Assembly (NCBI RefSeq): GCF_014243345.1
Contig: NZ_JACLZF010000001.1
Location: 496,001-560,000 of the forward strand
DNA length: 64,000 nucleotides
Direction: 5' to 3'
DNA from: Robiginitalea sp. SC105
Lineage (GTDB): Bacteria; Bacteroidota; Bacteroidia; Flavobacteriales; Flavobacteriaceae
Of this stretch, positions 54,930 through 64,000 are shown piece by piece. A program made the position numbers and the translations under genes. The first letter of the stretch is position 1, and every line of letters starts with the position of its first letter. The notes beneath the pieces were generated by a model that worked only from the letters and a program-made list of their open reading frames with translations, did not search any database and was not told the origin of the DNA.

Positions 54930-54954
54930 GGAGGCGTATCCCGGCCCTGCCGCG

Positions 54955-56187
54955 TCACTTTCGGACAAATTTCCTGCGGAACCAGAAGGTTTCCGCATAG
55001 TCTTCGTTCCGGGCGGTGCGTTCCCTGTTACTCAGCAGCAGGTGGGTCCTGTCTTTTTGTTTGCTGCGGAAACCGAGCAGGTGAAAAAGCTTTTTGCTGA
55101 AAAAACGCGCCACCCGCAGGTTGACCAACAGGTGCTGGCTGCCGGGTGCCGCCCACCGGATGCCCGGGAGCACCGGCAGGACATCCTGGAACCGGAACCG
55201 CCGCAGCCAGGCCGACAACCGTAGCGCGCGGGACGGGATGCGGCGGATCAGGAAAAAACCCTCGTCCCCCTGATCCTGGTAGAGCGGCATAAAAAGCAGG
55301 CCCTTTTTCTTCATATAAACCGGCTCGCTGTGGTCGTGGGCCAGCAGGGTGCCCCGGGGAAGGGCCTGAAAGCTCCGGAAACCTCCTACCATCCGGAAGT
55401 TTTCCGCACCATGCAAGGCATGCCGGTAAAATACCTCGTAAAAATTACGGTCCCCCCGTGCAGCTTCCCGCAACCTCGCCAGGCGTTCTGCAGCTTGTGG
55501 GCCGGGTGATTTGCCCATCAACCCCGCAAATTCCAGGGCAAGCCACAGGAAGTCCTCCGCGGCCCGGACAGCCGCCGGGTCTTCGTGCCGACCTGATTCA
55601 AAGCCCAGGGAAACGTACCCGAGCTCATTGATGTAACTAAGCAGCGGACCATCCAGGTATTCCTCGATCCCCAGGATCACCGGAACTGGGAAAAGCCCCG
55701 CAAACTTCCGGTTGATCACCGCATCATTAATAGTCATAAATGGCAGGGTCGGGCTGGAGGTAGTGTGCAGGTCGACAAAGTAAAATGGAGGCCCGGATTC
55801 CTTCAGAATACGGTGGAGGCATTTAAAGATCTCCAACAACCCGGCTTCTTCGGGGGAGCGGAGGGATGGTTCTTTTTCACGTATAACAGCCATCCGCGGT
55901 AGCGTCCAGAGCCTGTTCAGGTCGTGGACCAGGAAGCGCCTTCCCTGTTCCAGGGCGGCCAGGTTACCCCTGACCCCGATGAAACGGCCGGCCTCCAGTG
56001 GGTTGGCCTCGGTTGCCAGTTGGGCGAAAACGGATTCCAGGGCAGCCACCCCGGCGGGCTCATTCCCATGGATGCCGCCAAAACAAACCAGGGTAGGGCC
56101 AGACTGCCCGCCCCCCATGTCGCCAATGATCCGGCCGGTGGCGCGCGGAATGCCCGTCCCCTCGGGTTGCTTAGTCCGGGGTATCAA
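54955..56187 (-). CDS. Succinylglutamate desuccinylase/aspartoacylase family protein
   Basis: A 410-residue zinc deacylase-fold protein. The first metal motif is GGIHGNEPAG (His40, Glu43), and a further His is in FVDLHTTSSP. The C-terminal portion is basic and not conserved. Its start lies 17 bases inside the 3' end of the upstream GCS2-CBS gene, so the pair is tightly coupled. Family members hydrolyse N-acyl amino acids; with the ligase-fold neighbour, removal or editing of a gamma-glutamyl or related amide is conceivable. Confidence 0.82.
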   Translation of the reverse strand: MIPRTKQPEGTGIPRATGRIIGDMGGGQSGPTLVCFGGIHGNEPAGVAALESVFAQLATEANPLEAGRFIGVRGNLAALEQGRRFLVHDLNRLWTLPRMAVIREKEPSLRSPEEAGLLEIFKCLHRILKESGPPFYFVDLHTTSSPTLPFMTINDAVINRKFAGLFPVPVILGIEEYLDGPLLSYINELGYVSLGFESGRHEDPAAVRAAEDFLWLALEFAGLMGKSPGPQAAERLARLREAARGDRNFYEVFYRHALHGAENFRMVGGFRSFQALPRGTLLAHDHSEPVYMKKKGLLFMPLYQDQGDEGFFLIRRIPSRALRLSAWLRRFRFQDVLPVLPGIRWAAPGSQHLLVNLRVARFFSKKLFHLLGFRSKQKDRTHLLLSNRERTARNEDYAETFWFRRKFVRK

Positions 56188-58036
56188 AATCCCGGTTTGT
56201 GAGCAGTCCGACCAGGGTACGGCCGGACACGACGGGAAGACTGTTGATCCTGTAAGAAGCCATCAGTTCCCGTGCCGAAGCGACCGAGCTTTCCGGGCTG
56301 GTAGTTATCAATTCCTTTTTCATCAGGTCGCTGATACGGATCTGGTACAGTTCCGGCTTATCTGCCAGTTCCGCCACATCCTTCCAGCTCAGCAGGCCGA
56401 TGAGCTCGTTCCGGTCATCGAGGATGGGCATGTGGTGGAACCCGTTCCATTTCATCAGGTGGACTACCAGGGCCGCGCTGTCGTCTTCCTGGGCCGTGAT
56501 GATCCGGGTGCTCATCAGGTCACAGACCCGGGAGGCCCGCCGGCCGCTGAATACCTCATTACAGGTGTATTTTTTCCAGGATGCCACCGGGTACCCTTTA
56601 TGCGACCGGTTGTACAGGCTGGCCGTGAGGACGCGCAGCGCATCCGGTTGCCGCAATTCGCGGCGGAGCTCCCGGTAGGTCCGGACACTCCATTCGGAAC
56701 CCGTGTGGGTCTGGATCCGGTTTTCAATGATCTTCAGGTATTTCTCGGCGTCCTCCCCGGAAACATTCATCCGCGAAAGCCCGCGGTATGCAATCGGAAG
56801 GAAAAAGTCCAGCAGGAGTTCCCGGGCGCTGACGATTTGTCCCTCCCAGCGGAACTGGGCCGCCATGCCATACCGCGCAGCCATAAAAAAGTTTCTTTTG
56901 GCATCCCGGAAATCCATTTTCTCGTGGATGTTGTCAAAGGCCGTAGGCCGGCCGGACATCACCCCGGCCCAAAAGGCCAGGTTGGCGATCTCGTCTGCCG
57001 CCGTCGGGCCCGAAGGCAGGTAACGGTTTTCAATCCGCAGGTGGGGCTTGTCGCCTATGCTGCCATAACACAGCCGGTTCCAGGGATAGACGGTGCCGTT
57101 GTAGAGGTTCAGGGCTGTAAGCCGGGGAATGATTCCGCTGTTCAACTGGTCCAGGCTGTCGGCCCCTTCAAAATTCGTGGAGACCAGGCTGCGGAACCGG
57201 GCGATGGAGCGCTTGAAGAATTCGGTTGCGCTGCCCGTTTCCCAGGCAGACCCGAAGCTGACCCGGGGTTCCCGCTCATTGAGGTGGAAGGAGCTCTGGC
57301 GGGTGTCGACGCTTTGGGTAAACAGGGCAATCCGCGTCTCCTCCCACAATTCCCGGCCCATCAGCATGGGCGAATTGGTGCAGACGCTCAGAATCGGGCC
57401 TGCCATGGCCTGCGCCCAGTTGTACGTGTTCGCGAAATCCTCCGGGTCGATCTGCAGGTGTGCCTGGAAGCTGGTACAACAGCCCTCGTACATGATGCTG
57501 TCATGGCGGAGGTTGATCTCGTCCACCCCCTGTATATGCATTTCCAGGTCTGAATTGCGCACCTTTTTGATGGAATCGTTCAGGATTCGGTACCGGTCCA
57601 GGGGCGTCATATAGGCTTCCCCCAGGTGCTTTGTGCGGATGGTCGGCAGGATGCCGGTCAGGATGATCCGGTTCCCGTGGCGCGCTGCTACCTCGTTGGC
57701 CTGGTCGAGCAGCGACCGGAGCTGGAAATGCATCTCCGATAAGCAATTCCCTTCGAAACGCCTCGGGTCCAGGTTGGCCTCCAGGTTGTATCGGGTGAGT
57801 TCGGGAGTGAAATGGGCATCTTTAAGTTCCTTGAGGATGTCGGGGGCTTTAGAGGAGGGCTCCCAATTCCCGTCTACCAGGCAAAACTCCTGTTCCGCAC
57901 CGATATGCACGTCATTGCGTTCGAACAACCCTTCCTCCAGCATGGCCTCCAACGCCGCAATATCGCTCAGCAACCGCTGGAAATAGTGCGCCCGCTCCTC
58001 TGCGGAGTCCAGGGTCTTTACAGCCAAAGTTCCCAT
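56171..58036 (-). CDS. GCS2-type glutamate-cysteine ligase domain with two CBS domains
   Basis: A 621-residue fusion protein. Residues about 1-420 form a glutamate-cysteine ligase 2 (GCS2)-like domain with GAEQEFCLV near 46-54 and the CTNSPMLMGRELWEETR and LRIENRYLPSGP segments. Residues about 480-621 form two CBS domains (VCDLMSTRII, ISDLMKKELI). CBS domains normally sense adenosyl ligands, so ATP control of ligase activity is likely. Whether it makes glutathione precursor or another gamma-glutamyl product is unknown. The gene overlaps the next by 17 bases. Confidence 0.85.
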   Translation of the reverse strand: MGTLAVKTLDSAEERAHYFQRLLSDIAALEAMLEEGLFERNDVHIGAEQEFCLVDGNWEPSSKAPDILKELKDAHFTPELTRYNLEANLDPRRFEGNCLSEMHFQLRSLLDQANEVAARHGNRIILTGILPTIRTKHLGEAYMTPLDRYRILNDSIKKVRNSDLEMHIQGVDEINLRHDSIMYEGCCTSFQAHLQIDPEDFANTYNWAQAMAGPILSVCTNSPMLMGRELWEETRIALFTQSVDTRQSSFHLNEREPRVSFGSAWETGSATEFFKRSIARFRSLVSTNFEGADSLDQLNSGIIPRLTALNLYNGTVYPWNRLCYGSIGDKPHLRIENRYLPSGPTAADEIANLAFWAGVMSGRPTAFDNIHEKMDFRDAKRNFFMAARYGMAAQFRWEGQIVSARELLLDFFLPIAYRGLSRMNVSGEDAEKYLKIIENRIQTHTGSEWSVRTYRELRRELRQPDALRVLTASLYNRSHKGYPVASWKKYTCNEVFSGRRASRVCDLMSTRIITAQEDDSAALVVHLMKWNGFHHMPILDDRNELIGLLSWKDVAELADKPELYQIRISDLMKKELITTSPESSVASARELMASYRINSLPVVSGRTLVGLLTNRDFDTPD

Positions 58037-58159
58037 AAAATCTTATTGAGGCCGGAGCCTGGCTCCGACAAATCATACCGACAAGGTAGGGCCTCGGGAG
58101 CCGCTTTTTTATGATATTTGTCATCCGTGCTGCCCCTGTAATTATTCCTATTTTTGAAC

Positions 58160-58546
58160 ATGGCTTCCTTTCGATTCCCGAAACGCGAAAAATTGTCCCG
58201 GCAGAAGCTCTGGGAAGAAGTCTTTAGCAAGGGGGCGACAATCAAGGCCTATCCCTTGCTGTTGTATTACCTGCAGAGCCCCCTTCCCGAGCCCGTCCCC
58301 GTACAGGCAGGGTTTGCGGTGTCCAAGCGGAATTTCCGCCGGGCCGTTCACCGGAACCGTATCAAACGGCTGATGCGCGAAGCGTTCCGCCTGGAGAAGC
58401 CCGGGTTTTTTAACAATACGGAAGGAAGCTTTGCGTTCGTATTTTTATACATTGGAAGGGAGCTGCCCGATTTTGATACAATTTCCCGGGCCACGCATAC
58501 CCTGTTAACAAAATTCAATCCCCATGAAGCTGCTGCTGAAGACTAA
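58160..58546 (+). CDS. rnpA: Ribonuclease P protein component
   Basis: A 128-residue RNase P protein with the family RNR motif AVSKRNFRRAVHRNRIKRLM and the upstream KRE(K) basic start. It assists 5' processing of pre-tRNA by the RNase P RNA. An in-frame TTG at 58154 is possible, but the ATG at 58160 fits the family better. Its last 23 bases overlap the start of the S41 gene. Confidence 0.92.
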   Translation: MASFRFPKREKLSRQKLWEEVFSKGATIKAYPLLLYYLQSPLPEPVPVQAGFAVSKRNFRRAVHRNRIKRLMREAFRLEKPGFFNNTEGSFAFVFLYIGRELPDFDTISRATHTLLTKFNPHEAAAED

Positions 58547-60158
58547 AATCATTGTCCCTGTCCTGGCCATTGGCCTCTTCCTGACCACTACCGCTTTTAA
58601 GAGCGATTTTTTTGAGATCGCCAAACAGATCGAGATATTCACCACCCTGTTCAAGGAACTTAACATGAATTACGTCGATGAGACCAACCCGGCTGAACTG
58701 ATGGATACGGCCATCAAGAATATGCTGGAGGAGCTGGATCCCTATACCGTTTTCCTGAACGAACAGGATGTGGAGGCTTACAAGATCAACAATGCCGGGG
58801 AATACTCCGGCATCGGGGCACTGGTGCGTTCCTACGACGACCGGCTGGTGATCGTGGAGCCCTACAAAGGCTACCCCGCAGATAAGGCCGGCCTGAAGGC
58901 GGGGGATGAAATCGTCACCATTGGGGATATCTCCGTGGCGGATTTCAAGGACGATGCGGCCGAATTGCTCAAAGGGGCCAACAATTCGTCGGTCTCGGTG
59001 AGTTACCTGCGGCAGGGAAAACTCCAATCCACAACAGTGGAACGGAGCGCCATTGAGGTGGATGCTGTCCCGTTTTACCGGATGGCCGACGATAAAACGG
59101 GGTATATCGTACTCTCCCGTTTCAATTCCAAGGCATCCTCCCAAACCGAGGCGGCGCTGATAGACCTTAAGGAGCAGGGGGCGGAGCAAATTATCCTGGA
59201 CCTGCGCGGCAACCCGGGCGGCCTGTTGTCCGAAGCCATCAATGTCACCAACCTCTTCGTGCCCAAGGGCGAACTCATCGTAACCACCAAGTCAAATGTG
59301 GCCAAATTCAACCAGGAATACGAAACGCGCAAAAAACCCTTCGATACGGAAATCCCGCTCGCCATCCTGGTAGACGGGCAAAGCGCATCGGCCAGCGAAA
59401 TCGTATCCGGGGGGCTGCAGGACCTCGACCGGGCAGTCATTGTCGGCGCCCGCAGCTTTGGAAAAGGCCTGGTGCAGCGACCGCTGAAACTGACCTACGG
59501 GACCCAGCTGAAAGTGACCATCAGCCGCTACTATACCCCATCCGGGCGATGCATACAGTCCCTGGATTACTGGAACCGGGACGAGGCCGGGAATGCGGTC
59601 CGGAATACGGAATTCCAGGAATTCCGCACCCGCAACGGCCGGAAAGTCACCGACGGGGGCGGGGTGGACCCGGACATCCATATCGATGAACTGAAAACGA
59701 ACGAACTGATCCGGGCCCTGGTACAGAACCATGTGGTATTCGACTATGCCACGCGCTATTATTACGCCAATAACCTGGATCGGCCGGAGGCCTTTGAACT
59801 CAAGCCCTCGGATTACCAATCCTTCGTGGATTACGTCAGCAACAGCAGTTTCTCCTTTGAGACCCAAACAGAAATCGCCCTGGAAAAGGCGCTGACAGAC
59901 CGGGAGGAGGTGGTCTTCACCGATGCCATCGCGGAGGATTTCAAGAAGCTGCTGGCCGAGATCGAAACCAGCAAACTCAAAGCCCTCAACACCTATTCCC
60001 GGGAAATCTCGCGGCAATTGGGGGACGAGATCATCAAGCGCTATTTCTACCGGGAAGGCCTCTATGAATACTACCTGGAAAAGGATGCCGCCATCCTGTC
60101 GGCCCGGCAGGTGCTCTCCCAGCCCCAGCGCTACCGGGAAATACTGCAGGGGCCTTGA
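58524..60158 (+). CDS. S41 family C-terminal processing protease
   Basis: A 544-residue tail-specific protease. After a signal anchor, a PDZ domain spans about residues 85-165 and the catalytic core follows. The serine is Ser289 in GQSASASEI and the lysine Lys314 in RSFGKGLVQ, at the usual 25-residue spacing. It cleaves proteins near their C-terminus in the periplasm. The gene overlaps rnpA by 23 bases and its stop overlaps the next TTG start. Confidence 0.92.
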   Translation: MKLLLKTKIIVPVLAIGLFLTTTAFKSDFFEIAKQIEIFTTLFKELNMNYVDETNPAELMDTAIKNMLEELDPYTVFLNEQDVEAYKINNAGEYSGIGALVRSYDDRLVIVEPYKGYPADKAGLKAGDEIVTIGDISVADFKDDAAELLKGANNSSVSVSYLRQGKLQSTTVERSAIEVDAVPFYRMADDKTGYIVLSRFNSKASSQTEAALIDLKEQGAEQIILDLRGNPGGLLSEAINVTNLFVPKGELIVTTKSNVAKFNQEYETRKKPFDTEIPLAILVDGQSASASEIVSGGLQDLDRAVIVGARSFGKGLVQRPLKLTYGTQLKVTISRYYTPSGRCIQSLDYWNRDEAGNAVRNTEFQEFRTRNGRKVTDGGGVDPDIHIDELKTNELIRALVQNHVVFDYATRYYYANNLDRPEAFELKPSDYQSFVDYVSNSSFSFETQTEIALEKALTDREEVVFTDAIAEDFKKLLAEIETSKLKALNTYSREISRQLGDEIIKRYFYREGLYEYYLEKDAAILSARQVLSQPQRYREILQGP

Positions 60159-61105
60159 AACGGTTCGCCCCGATGCTCCTGCTGCTCTTCCTGCCGGGAT
60201 CCCCGGCACAGGGGCAGGCCGACAGGGCGGAGCCTGGCGGCGGGGTGGAGCTCGTGGTGCTGGGTACCGTACAGGACGGCGGGTCGCCCCATATAGGGTG
60301 CAACCGGGACTGCTGTGCGGGGCTGGTGTTAAACCACGACCCCTCCCGCATGGTGGTGGCCCTGGGCCTGGTGGACGGCCGCAGCGGGAAAACCTTCCTT
60401 TTTGAGGCGACCCCGGATATCGACCGGCAACTCCGTGCCCTGAACCGGGAGGCCGGGCGCACCGACGCTTTTACCCCGGACGGGGTTTTCCTGACCCACG
60501 CCCATATGGGCCACTACACCGGCCTGATGTACCTGGGCCGGGAAGCCCTGAATGCCCGGGAGGTACCCGTCCACGCCATGCCGCGCATGCGGGGGTTCCT
60601 TGCGGAAAACGGCCCCTGGAGCCAGTTGGTGGAGGCCCGGAATATCCGGTTGGAGACCCTGGAAAACGATATTTCAGTCTACATTGGCGAGGCCCTTTCG
60701 GTCACCCCGGTCCAGGTCCCCCACCGGGACGAATATTCCGAAACCGTCGGGTACCTGATCCGCGGCCCCCGCAAGACGGCGCTCTTCATCCCGGATATCG
60801 ACAAATGGGAACGTTGGGGCACCCCCATCGAAAAATACCTCGCGGAAGTGGACCTGGCCTTTGTGGACGCCACCTTTTACGATGCCGCCGAGATCGGTTA
60901 CCGGGACGTCAGCCTGATCCCCCACCCTTTTGTCTCCGAAAGCCGGCAAAGGTGGGATGGGTTGGCCGGAGCCCTGAGAAACAAGGTACATTTTATCCAC
61001 CTGAACCACACCAACCCCCTCTTGGATCCGGAGAGCGAGGCAAGCCGGTCCACTGAAGCTGCCGGTTACCACATTGCCAGGACGGGACAGAAATTCCGCC
61101 TTTAG
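60155..61105 (+). CDS. PqqB-like MBL fold protein
   Basis: A 316-residue secreted MBL-fold protein similar to PqqB-type members. The TTG at 60155 gives a leader MKRFAPMLLLLFLPGSP; its TTGA overlaps the S41 stop. The start contains VLGTVQDGGSPHIGC and a CNRDCC pair typical of the group. The zinc motif reads THAHMGH, with Gly where the HxHxDH Asp is expected, and a later His occurs in FIHLNHTNP. Function is uncertain; a PQQ-dependent dehydrogenase is encoded nearby. Confidence 0.8.
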   Translation: MKRFAPMLLLLFLPGSPAQGQADRAEPGGGVELVVLGTVQDGGSPHIGCNRDCCAGLVLNHDPSRMVVALGLVDGRSGKTFLFEATPDIDRQLRALNREAGRTDAFTPDGVFLTHAHMGHYTGLMYLGREALNAREVPVHAMPRMRGFLAENGPWSQLVEARNIRLETLENDISVYIGEALSVTPVQVPHRDEYSETVGYLIRGPRKTALFIPDIDKWERWGTPIEKYLAEVDLAFVDATFYDAAEIGYRDVSLIPHPFVSESRQRWDGLAGALRNKVHFIHLNHTNPLLDPESEASRSTEAAGYHIARTGQKFRL

Positions 61106-61981
61106 ATGGCCCCTGAGTCCCTTCCTGCCGCACTGGAAGCTGCCCTCGGCAAGCGCCCGGGGTCCCTTACCCGCCTGAGCGGAGGGGATATTGCCAACGC
61201 TTACCGGGTGGAAGCCGGTTCCCGCCTGTATTTCGTAAAAACCATGGAGGGCGACGCCGGCAGACGGCAGCTGGAGACAGAAGTGGAAGGCCTGCGCGCC
61301 ATCTCGCGCACCGATACCCTGAGGACCCCGGGGATCGAAGGCGTTTTCCCCCTGGAAACCGGGGCCTGTCTGATCCTCGAGTTTATCGCTTCCCGTATGG
61401 GGAGCCCGTCCGAATACCGCGCCTTTGGTCAGGCCCTTGCCAGGATGCACGGGGAATTACCCGGATCCTTTGGCTGGCCGGAGGACAATTTTATCGGATC
61501 CCTGCCCCAGCCCAATGACCCGTCGGGCGACTGGCCGGAGTTCTACGCCTCCCAAAGGCTGGGGCCGCAGTACCGGTTGGCTGTCGAAAACGGGATGCTG
61601 GGGCCGGATGAAATACCGGAGCGGCAGGCTGTGCTGGGGTGGCTGCAGGCCCGGGCGGGGGAGGTGCGGCCTTCCCTCCTCCACGGGGACCTCTGGGGAG
61701 GCAACCACCTGATCGCGGATGACGGCATGGCCGTACTCATTGATCCGGCGGTCTACCGGGGCCATGCCGAGGTGGACCTGGCGATGAGCCGCCTCTTTGG
61801 CGGGTATCCCCCGGAATTTTACGAGGGCTACTATGAAGTCCGGCCCCCACGGGCGGGTGAGTCGCAGCGGCAAAAGGCTTACCAGCTCTATTACCTGCTG
61901 GTGCATTTGAACCTTTTCGGGAGGAGTTATGCTTCCGGGGTGCGCCGGCTGGGCAGGGAATTATTCGGGGTTGGCCGGTAA
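61106..61981 (+). CDS. Fructosamine kinase family protein
   Basis: A 291-residue kinase-fold protein of the fructosamine-3-kinase/ketosamine family. The catalytic loop LLHGDLWGGNH holds the Asp and Asn, and the metal motif is DPAVYRGHAEVDLAM. It phosphorylates fructosamine or ribulosamine adducts so that they break down, protecting proteins from glycation. Its ATG follows the PqqB-like stop directly. Length is normal. Confidence 0.88.
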   Translation: MAPESLPAALEAALGKRPGSLTRLSGGDIANAYRVEAGSRLYFVKTMEGDAGRRQLETEVEGLRAISRTDTLRTPGIEGVFPLETGACLILEFIASRMGSPSEYRAFGQALARMHGELPGSFGWPEDNFIGSLPQPNDPSGDWPEFYASQRLGPQYRLAVENGMLGPDEIPERQAVLGWLQARAGEVRPSLLHGDLWGGNHLIADDGMAVLIDPAVYRGHAEVDLAMSRLFGGYPPEFYEGYYEVRPPRAGESQRQKAYQLYYLLVHLNLFGRSYASGVRRLGRELFGVGR

Positions 61982-62001
61982 GGCGATTTTCCCTAATTAC
62001 C

Positions 62002-62009
62002 TATATTTA
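62002..62009 (+). promoter_or_regulatory. Possible -7 box before the PQQ dehydrogenase
   Basis: TATATTTA fits TAnnTTTR and lies 17 bases upstream of the ATG at 62027. Confidence 0.3.
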
Positions 62010-62026
62010 AACAAACTTCCGTCTGC

Positions 62027-64000
62027 ATGAAGCGCCAGCCGACCGTTACCCGTATTCCCGCCTTACTCCTGCTCCTTTCCCTGCTTGCAGGTTGCAGCGA
62101 ATCCGCCGACACGGCCTTTACAGCCCCGGAAGATTTTACTGCCTGGTCGCACTACCTGGGGGATCCGGGGAGGAGCCACTTCAGCACCTTGGACGGGTTC
62201 ACCCCTGAAAATATTTCGAACCTGGAGGTCGCCTGGGAGTATACGGCGCCCGACAGCGGGCAGATGCAGATGAACCCCCTCGTGGTGGACACCGTGCTCT
62301 TCGGGGTGACCGCTGCCCTGCGGGCATTTGCGCTCGATGCGCGCACCGGGGAGGAGTTGTGGGTTTTCGGGGACTCCCTGAAGGCCTGGCATTCCACCAG
62401 CAGGGGGTTGAGCTATTGGGAGGAAGGCGATGACCGGCGCATCCTTTATACCATGGGCTCCGACCTATGGGCCCTGGATGCAGCGACCGGGAAGCCTGTT
62501 GCCGGATTCGGAGACGGGGGGCGAACCGACCTCCGGGCGGGACTGCCGGAATCGGCTGCGGAAAAATTCGTCATCTCCAATACGCCCGGGACCGTCTTCA
62601 AGAATCTGATCATCATGCCCCTCAGGGTCTCCGAAGGTGCGGGTGCGGCGCCCGGGGATATCATTGCTTTCGACATCAAAACCGGGAAGGTGGCCTGGGT
62701 ATTCAAAACCCTGCCGGAGGCCGGCACCCCCGGAAGCGAGACCTGGGAAAACCCTGATATACGGAGGAGCCCTGTGGTCGGGGCTGCCAACAACTGGGCC
62801 GGAATGGCCCTGGATGCCAAAAACGAGATCCTGTATGTCCCCACCGGATCCGCAGCCCCGGACTTCTACGGGGGCGACCGCCGGGGTGCAAACCTCTATG
62901 CCAATACGCTCCTTGCCCTGGACGCCAATACCGGGGAACGGCTCTGGCACTTCCAGTTTACCCATCACGATATCTGGGACCGCGACCCGCCGGCCCCGCC
63001 CAACCTGCTGACGGTCCGGCGGGACAACAAACCCGTGCCTGCTGTCGCCCAGGTGACCAAACAGGGATACGTATACGTGTTCAACCGCCTCACCGGGAAG
63101 CCCCTGTTTGATATCGAAGAGGTGGCGGTACCGCCGTCTACCCTTACCGGGGAAGCGGCCTGGGCCACCCAGCCCATCCCGGTAAAACCGGCGCCCTTTG
63201 CCCGTCAGGCCGGGGACCTGACCGAAGCAGACATCAGCCCGTATGCTCCGGGCCGGGATTCCCTGCGGGCATTGTTCAACCGTTCCGATACCCGTCTGTA
63301 TGCGCCTCCCTCCCTGGAACCGGTCCTGCTGTTGCCCGGCTATGACGGGGCAGCGGAATGGGGCGGGGCGGCTGCAGACCCGGACAGGGGGATCCTGTAC
63401 GTGAATTCCAACGAGATGGCCTGGATCCTATCCATGGACGAAACCGAGGTGGTCAGCGGCAACCTCCCGCCGGGGGAACAGGCATACCTCATCAATTGCG
63501 CGGTATGCCACCGGCCCGACCGGCAGGGGGTGGCCGCAAGCGGTTATCCGGCCCTGACGGGGGTCGGGGGAAAATACACTCCTGAGGAGCTCCGGGCATT
63601 GATCGCCAACGGCAAGGGGATGATGCCGGGTTTCCCCCAGCTCAGCGGGGCGGAACAGGAGGCGCTGATCGCATTTTTGCTGCAGCAGGAACAGGGGGCA
63701 ACCCCCGGGGACAAGCAGGAAGTCGCTGCGGGGCCTGCCGGGATTCCGGAATACCAGGTTCCCTACCAGCACACCGGCTACCACAAATTCCTTGACAGCA
63801 ATGGCCTGCCTGCCATATCCCCGCCCTGGGGGACGCTGCACGCCATTGACCTGAACACGGGGGAATACCTCTGGCAGGTGACCCTGGGCGACACGGAATC
63901 CCTGAAGGCCGCCGGCCACCCGCCCACAGGATGCGAAAACTACGGGGGGCCGGTGGTAACCGAAAACGGCCTCCTGTTCATTGCCGCCACCAAAGACGGC
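62027..64000 (+). CDS. PQQ-dependent dehydrogenase with embedded cytochrome c domain (5' part)
   Basis: An open frame of 658 codons runs off the window end. It has a lipoprotein leader (LLSLLAGC, Cys23) and a quinoprotein propeller with repeated ALDAxTGExxW strands (ALDARTGEELWVF, ALDANTGERLWHF). The family motif HHDIWDRDPPAPP follows. A cytochrome c motif CAVCH (Cys491, Cys494, His495) is inserted with a distal Met in GKGMMPGFPQL, followed by more propeller. It probably oxidises an aldose or alcohol in the periplasm and passes electrons through its own heme. The C-terminus is not seen. Confidence 0.9.
   Translation, partial: MKRQPTVTRIPALLLLLSLLAGCSESADTAFTAPEDFTAWSHYLGDPGRSHFSTLDGFTPENISNLEVAWEYTAPDSGQMQMNPLVVDTVLFGVTAALRAFALDARTGEELWVFGDSLKAWHSTSRGLSYWEEGDDRRILYTMGSDLWALDAATGKPVAGFGDGGRTDLRAGLPESAAEKFVISNTPGTVFKNLIIMPLRVSEGAGAAPGDIIAFDIKTGKVAWVFKTLPEAGTPGSETWENPDIRRSPVVGAANNWAGMALDAKNEILYVPTGSAAPDFYGGDRRGANLYANTLLALDANTGERLWHFQFTHHDIWDRDPPAPPNLLTVRRDNKPVPAVAQVTKQGYVYVFNRLTGKPLFDIEEVAVPPSTLTGEAAWATQPIPVKPAPFARQAGDLTEADISPYAPGRDSLRALFNRSDTRLYAPPSLEPVLLLPGYDGAAEWGGAAADPDRGILYVNSNEMAWILSMDETEVVSGNLPPGEQAYLINCAVCHRPDRQGVAASGYPALTGVGGKYTPEELRALIANGKGMMPGFPQLSGAEQEALIAFLLQQEQGATPGDKQEVAAGPAGIPEYQVPYQHTGYHKFLDSNGLPAISPPWGTLHAIDLNTGEYLWQVTLGDTESLKAAGHPPTGCENYGGPVVTENGLLFIAATKDG

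Overview
The window looks like a chromosome segment from a GC-rich marine flavobacterium (Flavobacteriaceae, Robiginitalea-like). The genus is my inference, from flavobacterial protein families (TonB-type barrels, BspA-like lipoproteins, DUF6090 proteins), TAnnTTTG-type promoter boxes, few Shine-Dalgarno sites, and GC-rich coding sequence outside one island.

Region 1 (1-16.5 kb, GC-rich core): a fatty-acyl cluster (3' end of a FabG-like SDR, a MaoC hydratase, an acyl-CoA ligase), a TerB-like protein, a lipoprotein of the D-aminoacylase superfamily, an AsmA-like protein, a DUF6090 membrane protein, a TPR/adenylate cyclase, a beta-trefoil protein, and a tight sugar or polyol oxidation operon (GMC oxidoreductase, Gfo/Idh/MocA, gluconate 2-dehydrogenase subunit 3). 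An SDR and a flavin monooxygenase follow.

Region 2 (about 16.5-33.5 kb, visibly AT-richer): an accessory island of small, mostly single-gene units, nearly all on the minus strand. It carries a VOC protein, GNAT, serine hydrolase, four DUF6090 paralogues, lipocalin-like, RibD/DHFR-like, DUF2188, DoxX-like, DUF418, amidohydrolase and NTF2-like proteins. Several genes are broken. The 3' ends of most units are marked by one of two imperfect repeat types: a ~65-80 bp element called R here, and a hairpin element called E with conserved AACG and TTGTTG ends. This resembles an integrase-less cassette array, but no integrase is visible. The island ends at a CAT-anticodon tRNA whose 3' end lies in a 30-bp direct repeat.

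Region 3 (33.9-64 kb, GC-rich core): DoxX, methylmalonyl-CoA epimerase, rbfA with a LolC/E-type permease, dusB, an outer-membrane barrel protein, an M28 peptidase, a PD40 lipoprotein, lepA, a CPA antiporter with TrkA domains, a USP-SulP pair, an MBL hydrolase, an SMP-30 lipoprotein, S8 and M1 peptidases, an aspartoacylase-like/GCS2-CBS pair, rnpA overlapping an S41 protease, a PqqB-like protein, a fructosamine kinase-like protein and the start of a PQQ dehydrogenase.

Most of the core is ordinary. The second look should go to the cassette-like island and its repeats. All alignments were made by eye.
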